This document shows, in pieces, positions 1 through 7,411 of a DNA stretch of 57,457 nt. The DNA is from Sulfurimonas sp. GTDB lineage: Bacteria > Campylobacterota > Campylobacteria > Campylobacterales > Sulfurimonadaceae. The stretch's first letter is position 1. Each line of letters opens with the position of its first letter. The position numbers were made by a program, and so were the translations under genes. The notes beneath the pieces are model-generated. The model was not told where the DNA came from. It ran no database searches and was given only the letters and a program-made list of their open reading frames with translations. The stretch spans positions 1 to 57,457 of the forward strand of contig JAMORK010000044.1 of assembly GCA_027063645.1 (NCBI GenBank), read 5' to 3'.

Positions 1-645
1 CTTTCAGAAGAAACATTAGAGGAGAATATCTCAACTTGTAAAGCTTACTTGGAGAGAATGAGTAAAATTGGTATGAGCATAGAGATTGAACTTGGTTGTA
101 CAGGTGGTGAAGAAGATGGTGTGGACAATACCGACATGGACAACTCACTTCTTTATACTCAACCTGAAGATGTATGTTTAGCTTATGAAGTATTAAATGA
201 AGTGTCACCACACTTTACTATAGCAGCTTCTTTTGGAAATGTTCATGGCGTTTACAAACCAGGAAATGTTACACTTACTCCAAAAATCTTAGATAATTCT
301 CAAAAATTCATTACAAAAAAACATAATACAGATGCTAAACCTGTAAACTTCGTTTTTCACGGTGGTTCAGGATCACTTCCTTCAGAGATAGCAGAAGCAA
401 TTGGTTATGGTGTAATTAAAATGAACATAGATACAGATACTCAATGGGCAACATGGAATGGTGTTCGTGAGTATGTTGAAAAATACCATGATTACCTTCA
501 ATCTCAAATTGGAAATCCAGAGGGTGAAGATAAACCAAATAAAAAATATTACGATCCAAGAAAATGGCTCCGTGCAGGTCAAGAAGGACTTGTTGAGAGA
601 GTTGTTGAGGCATTTAAAGATTTAAACGCGATGGATAGAAACTAG
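1..645 (+). CDS. fba: Class II fructose-bisphosphate aldolase, 3' part (partial)
   Basis: The reading frame is open from base 1, so the gene begins upstream of the window; about 214 C-terminal residues are present. The enzyme cleaves or forms fructose 1,6-bisphosphate and, in an organism fixing carbon by the reductive TCA cycle, would mainly work towards gluconeogenesis. Family hallmarks are visible: IEIELGCTGGEEDG, the zinc-ligand histidines in NVHGVYKPGN and FHGGSGS, and the substrate-binding MNIDTDTQWA. Together these point to the class IIA type. The first ATG in frame (base 58) is internal. No terminator is obvious before the next gene. Confidence 0.95.
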   Translation, partial: LSEETLEENISTCKAYLERMSKIGMSIEIELGCTGGEEDGVDNTDMDNSLLYTQPEDVCLAYEVLNEVSPHFTIAASFGNVHGVYKPGNVTLTPKILDNSQKFITKKHNTDAKPVNFVFHGGSGSLPSEIAEAIGYGVIKMNIDTDTQWATWNGVREYVEKYHDYLQSQIGNPEGEDKPNKKYYDPRKWLRAGQEGLVERVVEAFKDLNAMDRN

Positions 646-675
646 AAAATTTTGTAACTACAGGATGAGTAAGTG

Positions 676-1305
676 ATGAAAAAAAGTATAAATCTAAGTA
701 TTGTAGTTTTAACACTTATGCTTTTAAGTGGGTGTCAAGAGGGGCATAACTCTAAGCCCTACTTAAAAAATGGCTATATAGGTGCAGGGGTCAATCCTAA
801 CTCTGCTGCATTTAAAGCAAAAGACAATGCTCTAGAGCGTGAAAATAAAATTAAAATGGCAGAGATAGAAGCAAACTCTAAAATAGAGATAGCTAAAATA
901 GAGTCGATGAAAGCACTCAATGTTGCGAAAATAGATAGCGAAGCAAAAAAAGAGATAGCACAAAAAACTGCAACAGTGACACTTGAAACAACAAAACTCG
1001 ATACACAAACAAAAGAACATCAAAGCATGATAACTCTCTATATAGCTGTTGGTTTTTTGGTGGCTCTTTTAATCGCTATTATTTTATGGTTTAGATACAA
1101 ACGTAAAGCATTAGAGTTTCAAACAAAGCTTGAAGAGCAGCGTTTAAAACAAGAACTTGAGATGAAAGATAAAGAGTTACAAGAGCAACGTATACAAAAA
1201 GTACTTGATTTAGCGATAAGTGGACAGCTACCACAAGAGATGCAAGAAGAGGTTATAAGTTCACTTACAAAGCCCCAAACAAAAGTTATTGAATCAAAGA
1301 GCTAA
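676..1305 (+). CDS. Lipoprotein with coiled coils and one transmembrane segment, unknown function
   Basis: I do not recognise this family. The ATG at 676 follows an AGGATGAG ribosome site; a GTG one codon earlier is also possible. An N-terminal signal ends in a lipobox (LLSGC, Cys near residue 20). A charged stretch rich in EIAKIES-like heptads (about 45-110) suggests a coiled coil. A strong hydrophobic helix (about 117-137) is followed by RYKRK and a second Glu/Lys/Gln-rich helix. If the Cys is lipidated, the positive-inside rule puts the last 70 residues in the cytoplasm. The 3' end overlaps the convergent GGDEF/EAL gene by 20 bases. Confidence 0.7.
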   Translation: MKKSINLSIVVLTLMLLSGCQEGHNSKPYLKNGYIGAGVNPNSAAFKAKDNALERENKIKMAEIEANSKIEIAKIESMKALNVAKIDSEAKKEIAQKTATVTLETTKLDTQTKEHQSMITLYIAVGFLVALLIAIILWFRYKRKALEFQTKLEEQRLKQELEMKDKELQEQRIQKVLDLAISGQLPQEMQEEVISSLTKPQTKVIESKS

Positions 1306-3259
1306 TACTTTTAGGTTTTGCAAAATAATACCCCTGAAAGTATTTACAACCAATCTCTTTGAGTTTTTCATAATGCTCTTTCTCCTCTACCCCCTCAGCA
1401 ATTACATCTATGTTTAAAAGAGAACCTAAGTAGATAATAGACTTGATTATCTGAATATCTTTCTCATTCGTAAACATATTTTGAATAAAAGACTGGTCTA
1501 TTTTTATCTGGTCAAGTGGAAATATTTTAAGATACTGAAGTGAAGAAAACCCTGTTCCAAAATCATCTAAAGAGAGCTTGATATCTAATTTCTTAAGTTC
1601 TCTCATCTTTTTTGCTACACCATCTTGGTCTTTTATAAAGAGTGTTTCTAGGAGTTCTAACTTGAGTTTTGTATAGTCAACATTATAATGAGTAAGTGCA
1701 TTTTTCACTTTTTGTACAAAATCATCTTTATTGAACTGTTTTGCACTTACATTGATAGCAAGTACCCACTCTTTTGTTTTTTCATCATCTTCCCATAATT
1801 TGAGTTGTTTACAAGCCGCATCTAAAACCCAGTCTCCTATATCTACAATTAAGTCTGTACGTTCGGCAATTGGTATAAATTTATATGGCGATAAAAGTCC
1901 AAACTTTGGATGGTTCCAACGAATTAAAGATTCTGCTCCAATAATGTTTTTATCTTGGTCATATTGTAGTTGGTAAAAGAGTTCAAGTTGATCTTTTTGT
2001 AAAGCTATAAGTAAACCCTCAGATACATTTAAAATATTTTTTTCATTATTTTCATTATTTTTATCAAAATAAACAATTTGTTGATGATTCTCTCTTCCAA
2101 TCTCTAATGCAATATTCGTGTGTCTTAAAACTTTGAGAGGATCCTTTTCACCTATAGAGATGTCAATACCAATATGAGCCTCAGTTTTAACAAGAGTCTC
2201 CTCAATTTGAAAGTTCTTTGATAAAAGACCAAGAAGTGCATCAGCAATAGTTTGTGCTTTTTGTAAAACAATATCTTTATTATGCTCTTTATTTTGATAA
2301 TAGAGTATAAAATCGCCCATGCCCATACGAGCACTTAAGTTGCTATCGTTAAAATTTTCTTTGAGACTCTGTGCAAATTTTTTAATAACCTCGTCTCCAT
2401 ATTTATAGCCATAGGCATGATTTATAGATTTTAAGTTTGTAAGTTTTATGTAAAACATTATATTGTAATGGGAGTCGTTTTCTTTTAAAATATCTCTCAG
2501 AGCAGAGATAAAACCATTTTTATTTAGAAGCCCAGTAAGGGGATCGTATTGTGTTGAAATAGCTAAGGCTTCCTCTGCTTTCTTTTTTTGTTGTAAAAAA
2601 TCAACTAGTTTGGCAAAGAGTAAATTTATCTCTTCATAAAGTTTTCCAAACTCATCATCATATTGTTTTTTTATTTGGTACTGAGGGATAGTACCGTTAA
2701 GATCTACCTTCTCTAAAAAATCTACAAGGTAGAGAATTGGTTGGGTGAATCTATGAGCATAATACTTTACTAAAAGAAAAGAGATACTCAAAAAAAGTAG
2801 AAGAGTCAATACCAAATAGATAAAATCATCTTTTAAAATATCTAAAAAAGATTCTACTTTTAGTTCAAAATAGAGTTCACCATAGGAGTCTCCATGATAG
2901 AGCATCTTTGTTGTCGTAGTGAAAATTTTATTTTTAGAAACTTTTGTTGGGGCATTGTAGAGAAATATTTTTTTTCTTTGTTGATTGTATAAAATAACTT
3001 TTTGAATTTTTGTAAGTGCTTGGAGTTTTGTTGTTATATCTGTAGCGGTGTTGATGTCATCAAGTAAAATAAGACGTACAAAATCTTGTGATAAAACCTC
3101 TGTAATACTTTTAGCTAAGTATATGCGATCGTTTTCTTGTTTTGAAACATACCAACTAGCAAAAAGGATATATCCAATTACAACAACAAAGGAGATAAGG
3201 AAAAAGATTGCTTTTATAAATTTTTTCTCGATTGAGCCCTTATATACAGATGTTTGCAT
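1286..3259 (-). CDS. Membrane GGDEF/EAL protein, probable cyclic di-GMP phosphodiesterase
   Basis: The 657-residue protein has a transmembrane helix (about 12-35), a periplasmic sensor segment (36-128), a second helix (130-152) and a HAMP-like linker. A GGDEF domain (about 235-400) follows, then an EAL domain (about 408-655). The cyclase signature is degenerate: MGMGDF stands where GGDEF should be, so cyclase activity is unlikely. The EAL site looks complete, with ESLIRW, NVSAKQF, LELLE, LDDFGTGFSS, IKIDQSF and IAEGVE. It therefore probably hydrolyses cyclic di-GMP, with the dead GGDEF possibly sensing GTP. It starts two bases after the rhodanese gene stops, so the two are probably co-transcribed. 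Confidence 0.9.
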   Translation of the reverse strand: MQTSVYKGSIEKKFIKAIFFLISFVVVIGYILFASWYVSKQENDRIYLAKSITEVLSQDFVRLILLDDINTATDITTKLQALTKIQKVILYNQQRKKIFLYNAPTKVSKNKIFTTTTKMLYHGDSYGELYFELKVESFLDILKDDFIYLVLTLLLFLSISFLLVKYYAHRFTQPILYLVDFLEKVDLNGTIPQYQIKKQYDDEFGKLYEEINLLFAKLVDFLQQKKKAEEALAISTQYDPLTGLLNKNGFISALRDILKENDSHYNIMFYIKLTNLKSINHAYGYKYGDEVIKKFAQSLKENFNDSNLSARMGMGDFILYYQNKEHNKDIVLQKAQTIADALLGLLSKNFQIEETLVKTEAHIGIDISIGEKDPLKVLRHTNIALEIGRENHQQIVYFDKNNENNEKNILNVSEGLLIALQKDQLELFYQLQYDQDKNIIGAESLIRWNHPKFGLLSPYKFIPIAERTDLIVDIGDWVLDAACKQLKLWEDDEKTKEWVLAINVSAKQFNKDDFVQKVKNALTHYNVDYTKLKLELLETLFIKDQDGVAKKMRELKKLDIKLSLDDFGTGFSSLQYLKIFPLDQIKIDQSFIQNMFTNEKDIQIIKSIIYLGSLLNIDVIAEGVEEKEHYEKLKEIGCKYFQGYYFAKPKSISSLIQ

Positions 3260-3261
3260 AA

Positions 3262-4113
3262 TTATCTTTCCCCATGACCTTTTTCAATTGGCAGATGTTG
3301 ATCATTTCCCCACTCAAGCCAAGAACCATCGTAAACAGAAGCATTGTAGCCAAGTTTTTTAAGAACTAAAAAGTTCATAGCTGCATCAGCTCCATCTTCA
3401 CAGTAAAGAATAATTGGCTTCTTTGGATCTAAATCTTTATAGATTTCTTTTAGTTTATCAAAATCTTTTATAGATCTATCTGAGCCTTTTGTATCATATG
3501 TTAAGCTCCCAGGGAGATTGATAGCATTTGTAATATGTCCATAGCGTTTGGCATGAGACTTCTCTCCAATATAAAACTGAGTGGGTCGGCCATCGATTAT
3601 ATATGCTTTTTTCAAAGAGGTAAGGACATCAAGTTTTGTTTTTAAAAATTGATTGTTAATTTTTGGTGTAAAGTTTTGATATGTAGCTTTATAATCTGTT
3701 GTTGATATAGGTAATAGATCTTTATCCCAGTTGCCATAACTCACTTTAAGTATGCCAACATTATCTGCACCTAGTACTTTACTTATCCAGTAAAACCTAG
3801 CAGACCAGATAGGGTTTGTGTCACCATAAACAAGGATTTCACTTTTATCATTAATGCCTGCTTGGCTAAAAAGTTCTCTTAGTTTTGAAAGGGGAGGGAT
3901 GCGCATCATCTCACCATAGAAAAGATTTTCAAATACAGGGATATTGACTGCATTTTTAAGGTGACCTTGTTTATAGCTATCTGCATCACGTACATCTATG
4001 ATCACTAAATTAGGATCATTATAGTGTACTTTAAGCCATGAGAGAGGAACTACATCGGGAATTTTTGCTAGTAAAAGGTTTGTTAATAGTAATAAAAAAA
4101 TTATAAACTTCAT
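3262..4113 (-). CDS. Periplasmic tandem-rhodanese sulfurtransferase
   Basis: The 283-residue protein has an N-terminal signal peptide (MKFIIFLLLLTNLLLA) and two rhodanese domains, about 20-140 and 155-275. The first carries VIIDVRDADSY and HLKNAVNIP but has no cysteine in its active loop. The second has the catalytic Cys in YCEDGADAA. This is the usual pattern for thiosulfate/3-mercaptopyruvate-type sulfurtransferases. Export to the periplasm suits sulfane sulfur handling in a sulfur-oxidising Campylobacterota, but the natural substrate cannot be read from sequence. It is the first gene of a likely two-gene operon with the GGDEF/EAL gene downstream. Confidence 0.88.
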   Translation of the reverse strand: MKFIIFLLLLTNLLLAKIPDVVPLSWLKVHYNDPNLVIIDVRDADSYKQGHLKNAVNIPVFENLFYGEMMRIPPLSKLRELFSQAGINDKSEILVYGDTNPIWSARFYWISKVLGADNVGILKVSYGNWDKDLLPISTTDYKATYQNFTPKINNQFLKTKLDVLTSLKKAYIIDGRPTQFYIGEKSHAKRYGHITNAINLPGSLTYDTKGSDRSIKDFDKLKEIYKDLDPKKPIILYCEDGADAAMNFLVLKKLGYNASVYDGSWLEWGNDQHLPIEKGHGER

Positions 4114-4173
4114 TGTAAGCCTTTTTAACTTCTATTGTACTCGTACATGTTAGCTAAAAAGGACTTAAAGTAT

Positions 4174-4518
4174 TTAGTGTAACTCTTTATGTATATCTTC
4201 AATGGAACTTAGATGTGGATGTTTTGCATAGTGCTTATACAGAAGTTGTTGTAGTTTGTTTTGATTAAAACGCCAATGCTTCTCTTTTTCAAATTCAGGG
4301 TGTTCACACATCTTTGTATGGAGTGTTTTAATATCTGGTACTTCCTCGCTACTTTGCAGTATCTTATGCATATGTGAAACCAAATACTCATGTGCATCCT
4401 CCCCTGTATCATCATCTTCTAGTGTTCTATTGACTAAAAAAGGGTACATTTTCCATATACTTAAAATTGTTCCTAAAACAAATGCTATCATCATCCATGT
4501 TGATGTACTTAGTTCCAT
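4174..4518 (-). CDS. Small single-pass membrane protein, unknown function
   Basis: I chose the ATG at 4518 because GTGAGG lies just upstream of it; the frame stays open to 4569 but that extension has no ribosome site. The 114-residue product starts with one hydrophobic helix (about 7-27, WMMIAFVLGTILSIW). A soluble domain rich in His, Glu and Lys follows (for example HEYLVSHMHKIL and KHYAKHPHLSS). I do not recognise it. It lies upstream of the rhodanese gene on the same strand with a gap of about 60 bases, and diverges from the diguanylate cyclase gene. Confidence 0.6.
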   Translation of the reverse strand: MELSTSTWMMIAFVLGTILSIWKMYPFLVNRTLEDDDTGEDAHEYLVSHMHKILQSSEEVPDIKTLHTKMCEHPEFEKEKHWRFNQNKLQQLLYKHYAKHPHLSSIEDIHKELH

Positions 4519-4600
4519 AAAAAACCTCACTTTAATATTGTATTCGTATATTTTATCAAAAAGAAACATAAAGCTAAGAGCTTTTTTTAAGATATAGGGC

Positions 4601-4606
4601 TATAAT
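4601..4606 (+). promoter_or_regulatory. -10 element (TATAAT) for the diguanylate cyclase gene
   Basis: A perfect TATAAT lies 31 bases upstream of the TTG start of the diguanylate cyclase gene. No -35 consensus is visible, which is normal for Campylobacterota sigma-70 promoters. A short AAGCT/AGCTT hairpin followed by a T run lies just upstream. Confidence 0.55.
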
Positions 4607-4637
4607 CAAGGTGTAAGTATATAGAAAGGGGTATGTA

Positions 4638-5693
4638 TTGAATAATAATTCTATAGAAGAAGTAGCTTATTTAGCAAGTGAAAAGATTCAAATATCTATA
4701 CGTATCTTCTTGATTGTCAGTATCATCATTACCCTTAGTTTTCTTGACTCAAATTACTTAAGTATAGAGGGTGCTTTTCATGTAACTATTTTAGAGATTT
4801 TCATATCAGTTATGTGTATAAATGCTCTTTATTATCTCTTTTTAAAACGCTATCCATATCAATTTCAAAGATTAAGAATTGCTATTATTGCAGTTTTAGA
4901 TGTTGTGTCTTCTACTTATATTATGTACCTTGTTGGTGAGGTTTCTTTGTATTATACTGTTTTGTTTTTATGGTACATGATAGGGTATGGTCTTCGTTAT
5001 GGAAAAGATATAGCATATATTACTTATGCAACGATTTTAGTGAGCTGGCTTCTCCTCATCAATACATCAGAATTTTGGATCAATCATACCTCTTTTGCAT
5101 ACTCTTGGTTCATCACTTATGCCGTTTTACCTTTGTATTATTTACATATAGTAAATAAGTTAAAATTGAACCTTTTAGAACTTCATAAAGATGTTGAAAC
5201 ATCACACTACCAAGCGAGTCATGATCATTTAACAAATCTTCCAAATAGAATCTCTTTTGAGAAAAAACTTGATGATTTACAAAAAGAGAAGAAAGAATTT
5301 GCACTTTTATTTATAGATTTAGATAAATTTAAAAGTATCAATGATGAGCATGGTCACCATGTAGGAGATAAGGTTTTACAGCAGTTTGCACAGAGAATGG
5401 ATAAAATTTTTCCTTATGCTGCAAGGCTTGGAGGGGATGAATTTATAGCTATTATAGATTATAAAGATGAGACAAGTTTAGAGAAAAATTTAGATCAAAT
5501 CCTTAAAAATATAAGTGTAAGATGTAAAGAAAATGGGCAACTCCTTTCAGCAAGTATAGGGGTTTCTTTATTTCCAAAAGATACATCAAATATGCATATA
5601 CTTAAGAAAAAAGCAGATGAAGCGATGTATGAAGCGAAAAAAAGAGGTAAAAATACCTTTGTTTTATATTCTAAGATGGAAAAAGAGCATTAA
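4638..5693 (+). CDS. Membrane-bound diguanylate cyclase
   Basis: The 351-residue protein has about six hydrophobic helices in the first 175 residues, then a GGDEF domain (about 195-345). The A-site is intact in ARLGGDEFIAII, and the GTP/metal-binding LFIDLDKFKSIND is also intact, so it should make cyclic di-GMP from GTP. No RxxD inhibitory site is found just before the GGDEF motif, so product inhibition at that site is not expected. The start is a TTG preceded by AGAAAGGGG at good spacing. It is the only protein in the window with an unaltered cyclase signature. The gene ends 19 bases before cmoA. Confidence 0.9.
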   Translation: MNNNSIEEVAYLASEKIQISIRIFLIVSIIITLSFLDSNYLSIEGAFHVTILEIFISVMCINALYYLFLKRYPYQFQRLRIAIIAVLDVVSSTYIMYLVGEVSLYYTVLFLWYMIGYGLRYGKDIAYITYATILVSWLLLINTSEFWINHTSFAYSWFITYAVLPLYYLHIVNKLKLNLLELHKDVETSHYQASHDHLTNLPNRISFEKKLDDLQKEKKEFALLFIDLDKFKSINDEHGHHVGDKVLQQFAQRMDKIFPYAARLGGDEFIAIIDYKDETSLEKNLDQILKNISVRCKENGQLLSASIGVSLFPKDTSNMHILKKKADEAMYEAKKRGKNTFVLYSKMEKEH

Positions 5694-5712
5694 AATTGGA
5701 TAAAATTGCACT

Positions 5713-6420
5713 ATGAATGATAAAGTATTTGCAAAACCGATAAAAAAACAGTTTGAATTTGACGAAGAGGTAGCTGCTGTCTTTGATGATATGTTACAAC
5801 GCTCTGTCCCTTACTATAAAGAATCTCAAGATATTACAGAGTTTTTTGTACATAAAAATTTGAGTGAGAATGGGATCGTTTATGATCTTGGATGCTCAAC
5901 AGCATCACTCCTTCTTAATATACACAGAAAATTACAAGTAGAAGCAGAGCTTATTGGTTTAGATAACTCAGAAGCGATGCTTGCTCAAGCTAGACGAAAG
6001 TGTGAGGCTTATGGTGCTAAGGTTGAGGTGCAAAATGCTGATATCTTAGAGTATGAGTACAGGGAAGCTGATGTGTTTATATCAAACTATACCTTGCAAT
6101 TTATTCGTCCCTTAGTTCGTGAAGAGCTTGTGAAAAAGATAGCATCTGCCTTAAAGAAAGAGGGTGTTTTTATCTTTAGTGAGAAGGTGATAAGCCATCA
6201 TGCTAAGCTCAACAAAGATCTTATAGAGTGTTATTATGATTTTAAAAAAGAGCAGGGTTATAGTGAATATGAGATTATGCAAAAGCGTGAAGCCCTAGAG
6301 AATGTACTTGTCCCTTACTCCGAAGATGAAAATATCAAGATGGCACAAAATGCAGGGTTTTCCCATTGTGAAGTGGTGTTCCGTTGGGCTAATTTTGCTA
6401 CTTTTATCGCTATAAAGTAG
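5713..6420 (+). CDS. cmoA: Carboxy-S-adenosyl-L-methionine synthase
   Basis: The 235-residue protein matches CmoA along its length. It has the fold-I SAM motif DLGCSTAS (about residues 57-64), the LDNSEAML acidic loop and SNYTLQFI. CmoA turns SAM and prephenate into carboxy-SAM, which CmoB uses to make 5-carboxymethoxyuridine at the wobble base of tRNA; cmoB is not in this window. The ATG at 5713 has no clear Shine-Dalgarno sequence, and a TAAAAT box lies seven bases upstream. The gene may thus be leaderless, or co-transcribed with the cyclase gene. A hairpin with a T run follows the stop codon. Confidence 0.92.
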   Translation: MNDKVFAKPIKKQFEFDEEVAAVFDDMLQRSVPYYKESQDITEFFVHKNLSENGIVYDLGCSTASLLLNIHRKLQVEAELIGLDNSEAMLAQARRKCEAYGAKVEVQNADILEYEYREADVFISNYTLQFIRPLVREELVKKIASALKKEGVFIFSEKVISHHAKLNKDLIECYYDFKKEQGYSEYEIMQKREALENVLVPYSEDENIKMAQNAGFSHCEVVFRWANFATFIAIK

Positions 6421-6422
6421 TT

Positions 6423-6662
6423 TTACCACACATTTTTTTGTGGTTTTTTCTCATCTTTGATCTCATCGATCACTTTAGAGACACCCTCTCCAACCTCTTT
6501 GTAGGTAAACATATCATCTTCTCCACACTCTTTATGGTAGTAGCCTTGCAGGTCATAGTACTCTTTACAGTCACTATAGTACTTTGCTGAAACACCATGT
6601 TTGTTTACACAGCCGGAAAAAAGAATGCTAAGGGTACTTAAAAAAAGAATCGTTTTTATCAT
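6423..6662 (-). CDS. Small lipoprotein, unknown function
   Basis: A 79-residue product starting at the ATG at 6662; an upstream in-frame ATG at 6677 would add five residues that spoil the signal peptide. The N-terminus is a lipoprotein signal (MIKTILFLSTLSILFSGC) with the lipobox Cys at residue 18. The mature part is short and polar, with three further cysteines (VNKHGV, DCKEYYDLQ, HKECGEDD). I do not recognise it. It sits tail-to-tail with cmoA, and its stop codon lies beside the terminator hairpin between them. Confidence 0.65.
   Translation of the reverse strand: MIKTILFLSTLSILFSGCVNKHGVSAKYYSDCKEYYDLQGYYHKECGEDDMFTYKEVGEGVSKVIDEIKDEKKPQKNVW
6425..6449 (+). terminator. Rho-independent terminator after cmoA
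   Basis: ACCACA (6425-6430) pairs with TGTGGT (6439-6444) around an eight-base loop and is followed at once by a T run. It lies five bases after the cmoA stop and overlaps the end of the convergent lipoprotein gene. Confidence 0.65.
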
Positions 6663-6686
6663 ATCTATTGCTAGCATTTTTTATAC

Positions 6687-7328
6687 CTAAACCTTGAAAG
6701 TTTCTTTTGTTTTACAAAATTCAGTTAAAAAACACTCTTCACATTTTGGATTTTTTGCTGTACAGATATAGCGACCAAAGAGTACCATCCCTTGATGGAG
6801 GGCATGGAGGTCATTTTTAAATTTTTTCACTAGTGTCGCTTCTGTTGCTATGGCTGTTTTATCATCACTTAAACCTAATCTATGTGAAACACGAAAGACA
6901 TGTGTGTCAACAGCCATAAGATTGGCTCCTGTGTACTCTATCATCACCACATTGGCTGTTTTCTGTCCAACTCCAGCAAGTGTTTGCAGATCTTTTTCAT
7001 TCATAGGGATCTCACCATTATAAACTTCCATAACACGCTGTGCCATCGCTATAATGTTTTTTGCTTTATTGTTAAAAAAAGAACAAGTATTTAAAAAGCT
7101 TTTGACTTCATCTAGATCAGCTTCAGCCAGCTCTTTAGGACTAGGATAGCGTTCAAAAAGAGCAGGGGTTATGATATTGACCCTTTTATCTGTACACTGT
7201 GCTGAGAGTGCGACGGCAACTACAAGTTCATAAGCATTCGTATATGCTAACTCTGTCACAGCATCGCTATAACGCTCTACAAATCGTTTGTGAATCTCTA
7301 TAATCTCTTTTTTTGTTGCTTTTTTCAT
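6687..7328 (-). CDS. nth: Endonuclease III (DNA glycosylase/AP lyase)
   Basis: With the ATG at 7328 the product is 213 residues, the usual length; the frame stays open upstream, but that extension has no homology to the family. It removes oxidised pyrimidines and cuts abasic sites. The helix-hairpin-helix carries the catalytic lysine (LAGVGQKTANVV) and the catalytic aspartate is in AVDTHVFR. Four cysteines near the C-terminus (CTAKNPKCEECFLTEFC) bind the 4Fe-4S cluster. The gene diverges from the hybrid kinase gene. In Campylobacter jejuni, nth lies next to peb4 and fba, and all three are found in this window but separated. Confidence 0.96.
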   Translation of the reverse strand: MKKATKKEIIEIHKRFVERYSDAVTELAYTNAYELVVAVALSAQCTDKRVNIITPALFERYPSPKELAEADLDEVKSFLNTCSFFNNKAKNIIAMAQRVMEVYNGEIPMNEKDLQTLAGVGQKTANVVMIEYTGANLMAVDTHVFRVSHRLGLSDDKTAIATEATLVKKFKNDLHALHQGMVLFGRYICTAKNPKCEECFLTEFCKTKETFKV

Positions 7329-7373
7329 TTCATACTTCAATATAATTTTTCGATATTTTATCTTTTTCTGTGA

Positions 7374-7379
7374 TATAAT
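7374..7379 (+). promoter_or_regulatory. -10 element (TATAAT) for the hybrid histidine kinase
   Basis: TATAAT within TGATATAATC lies 32 bases before the ATG at 7412, in the divergent nth/kinase intergenic region. No -35 consensus is evident. Confidence 0.5.
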
Positions 7380-7411
7380 CAAAACACATAATGGCTTATG
7401 AGGAGAAAATA

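Noticed and set aside
4571-4590. Hairpin AAGCT/AGCTT plus T run as a terminator
   Set aside because: The five-base AT-rich stem with a short loop is too weak, and no plus-strand gene ends before it; it may be chance or part of the cyclase promoter.
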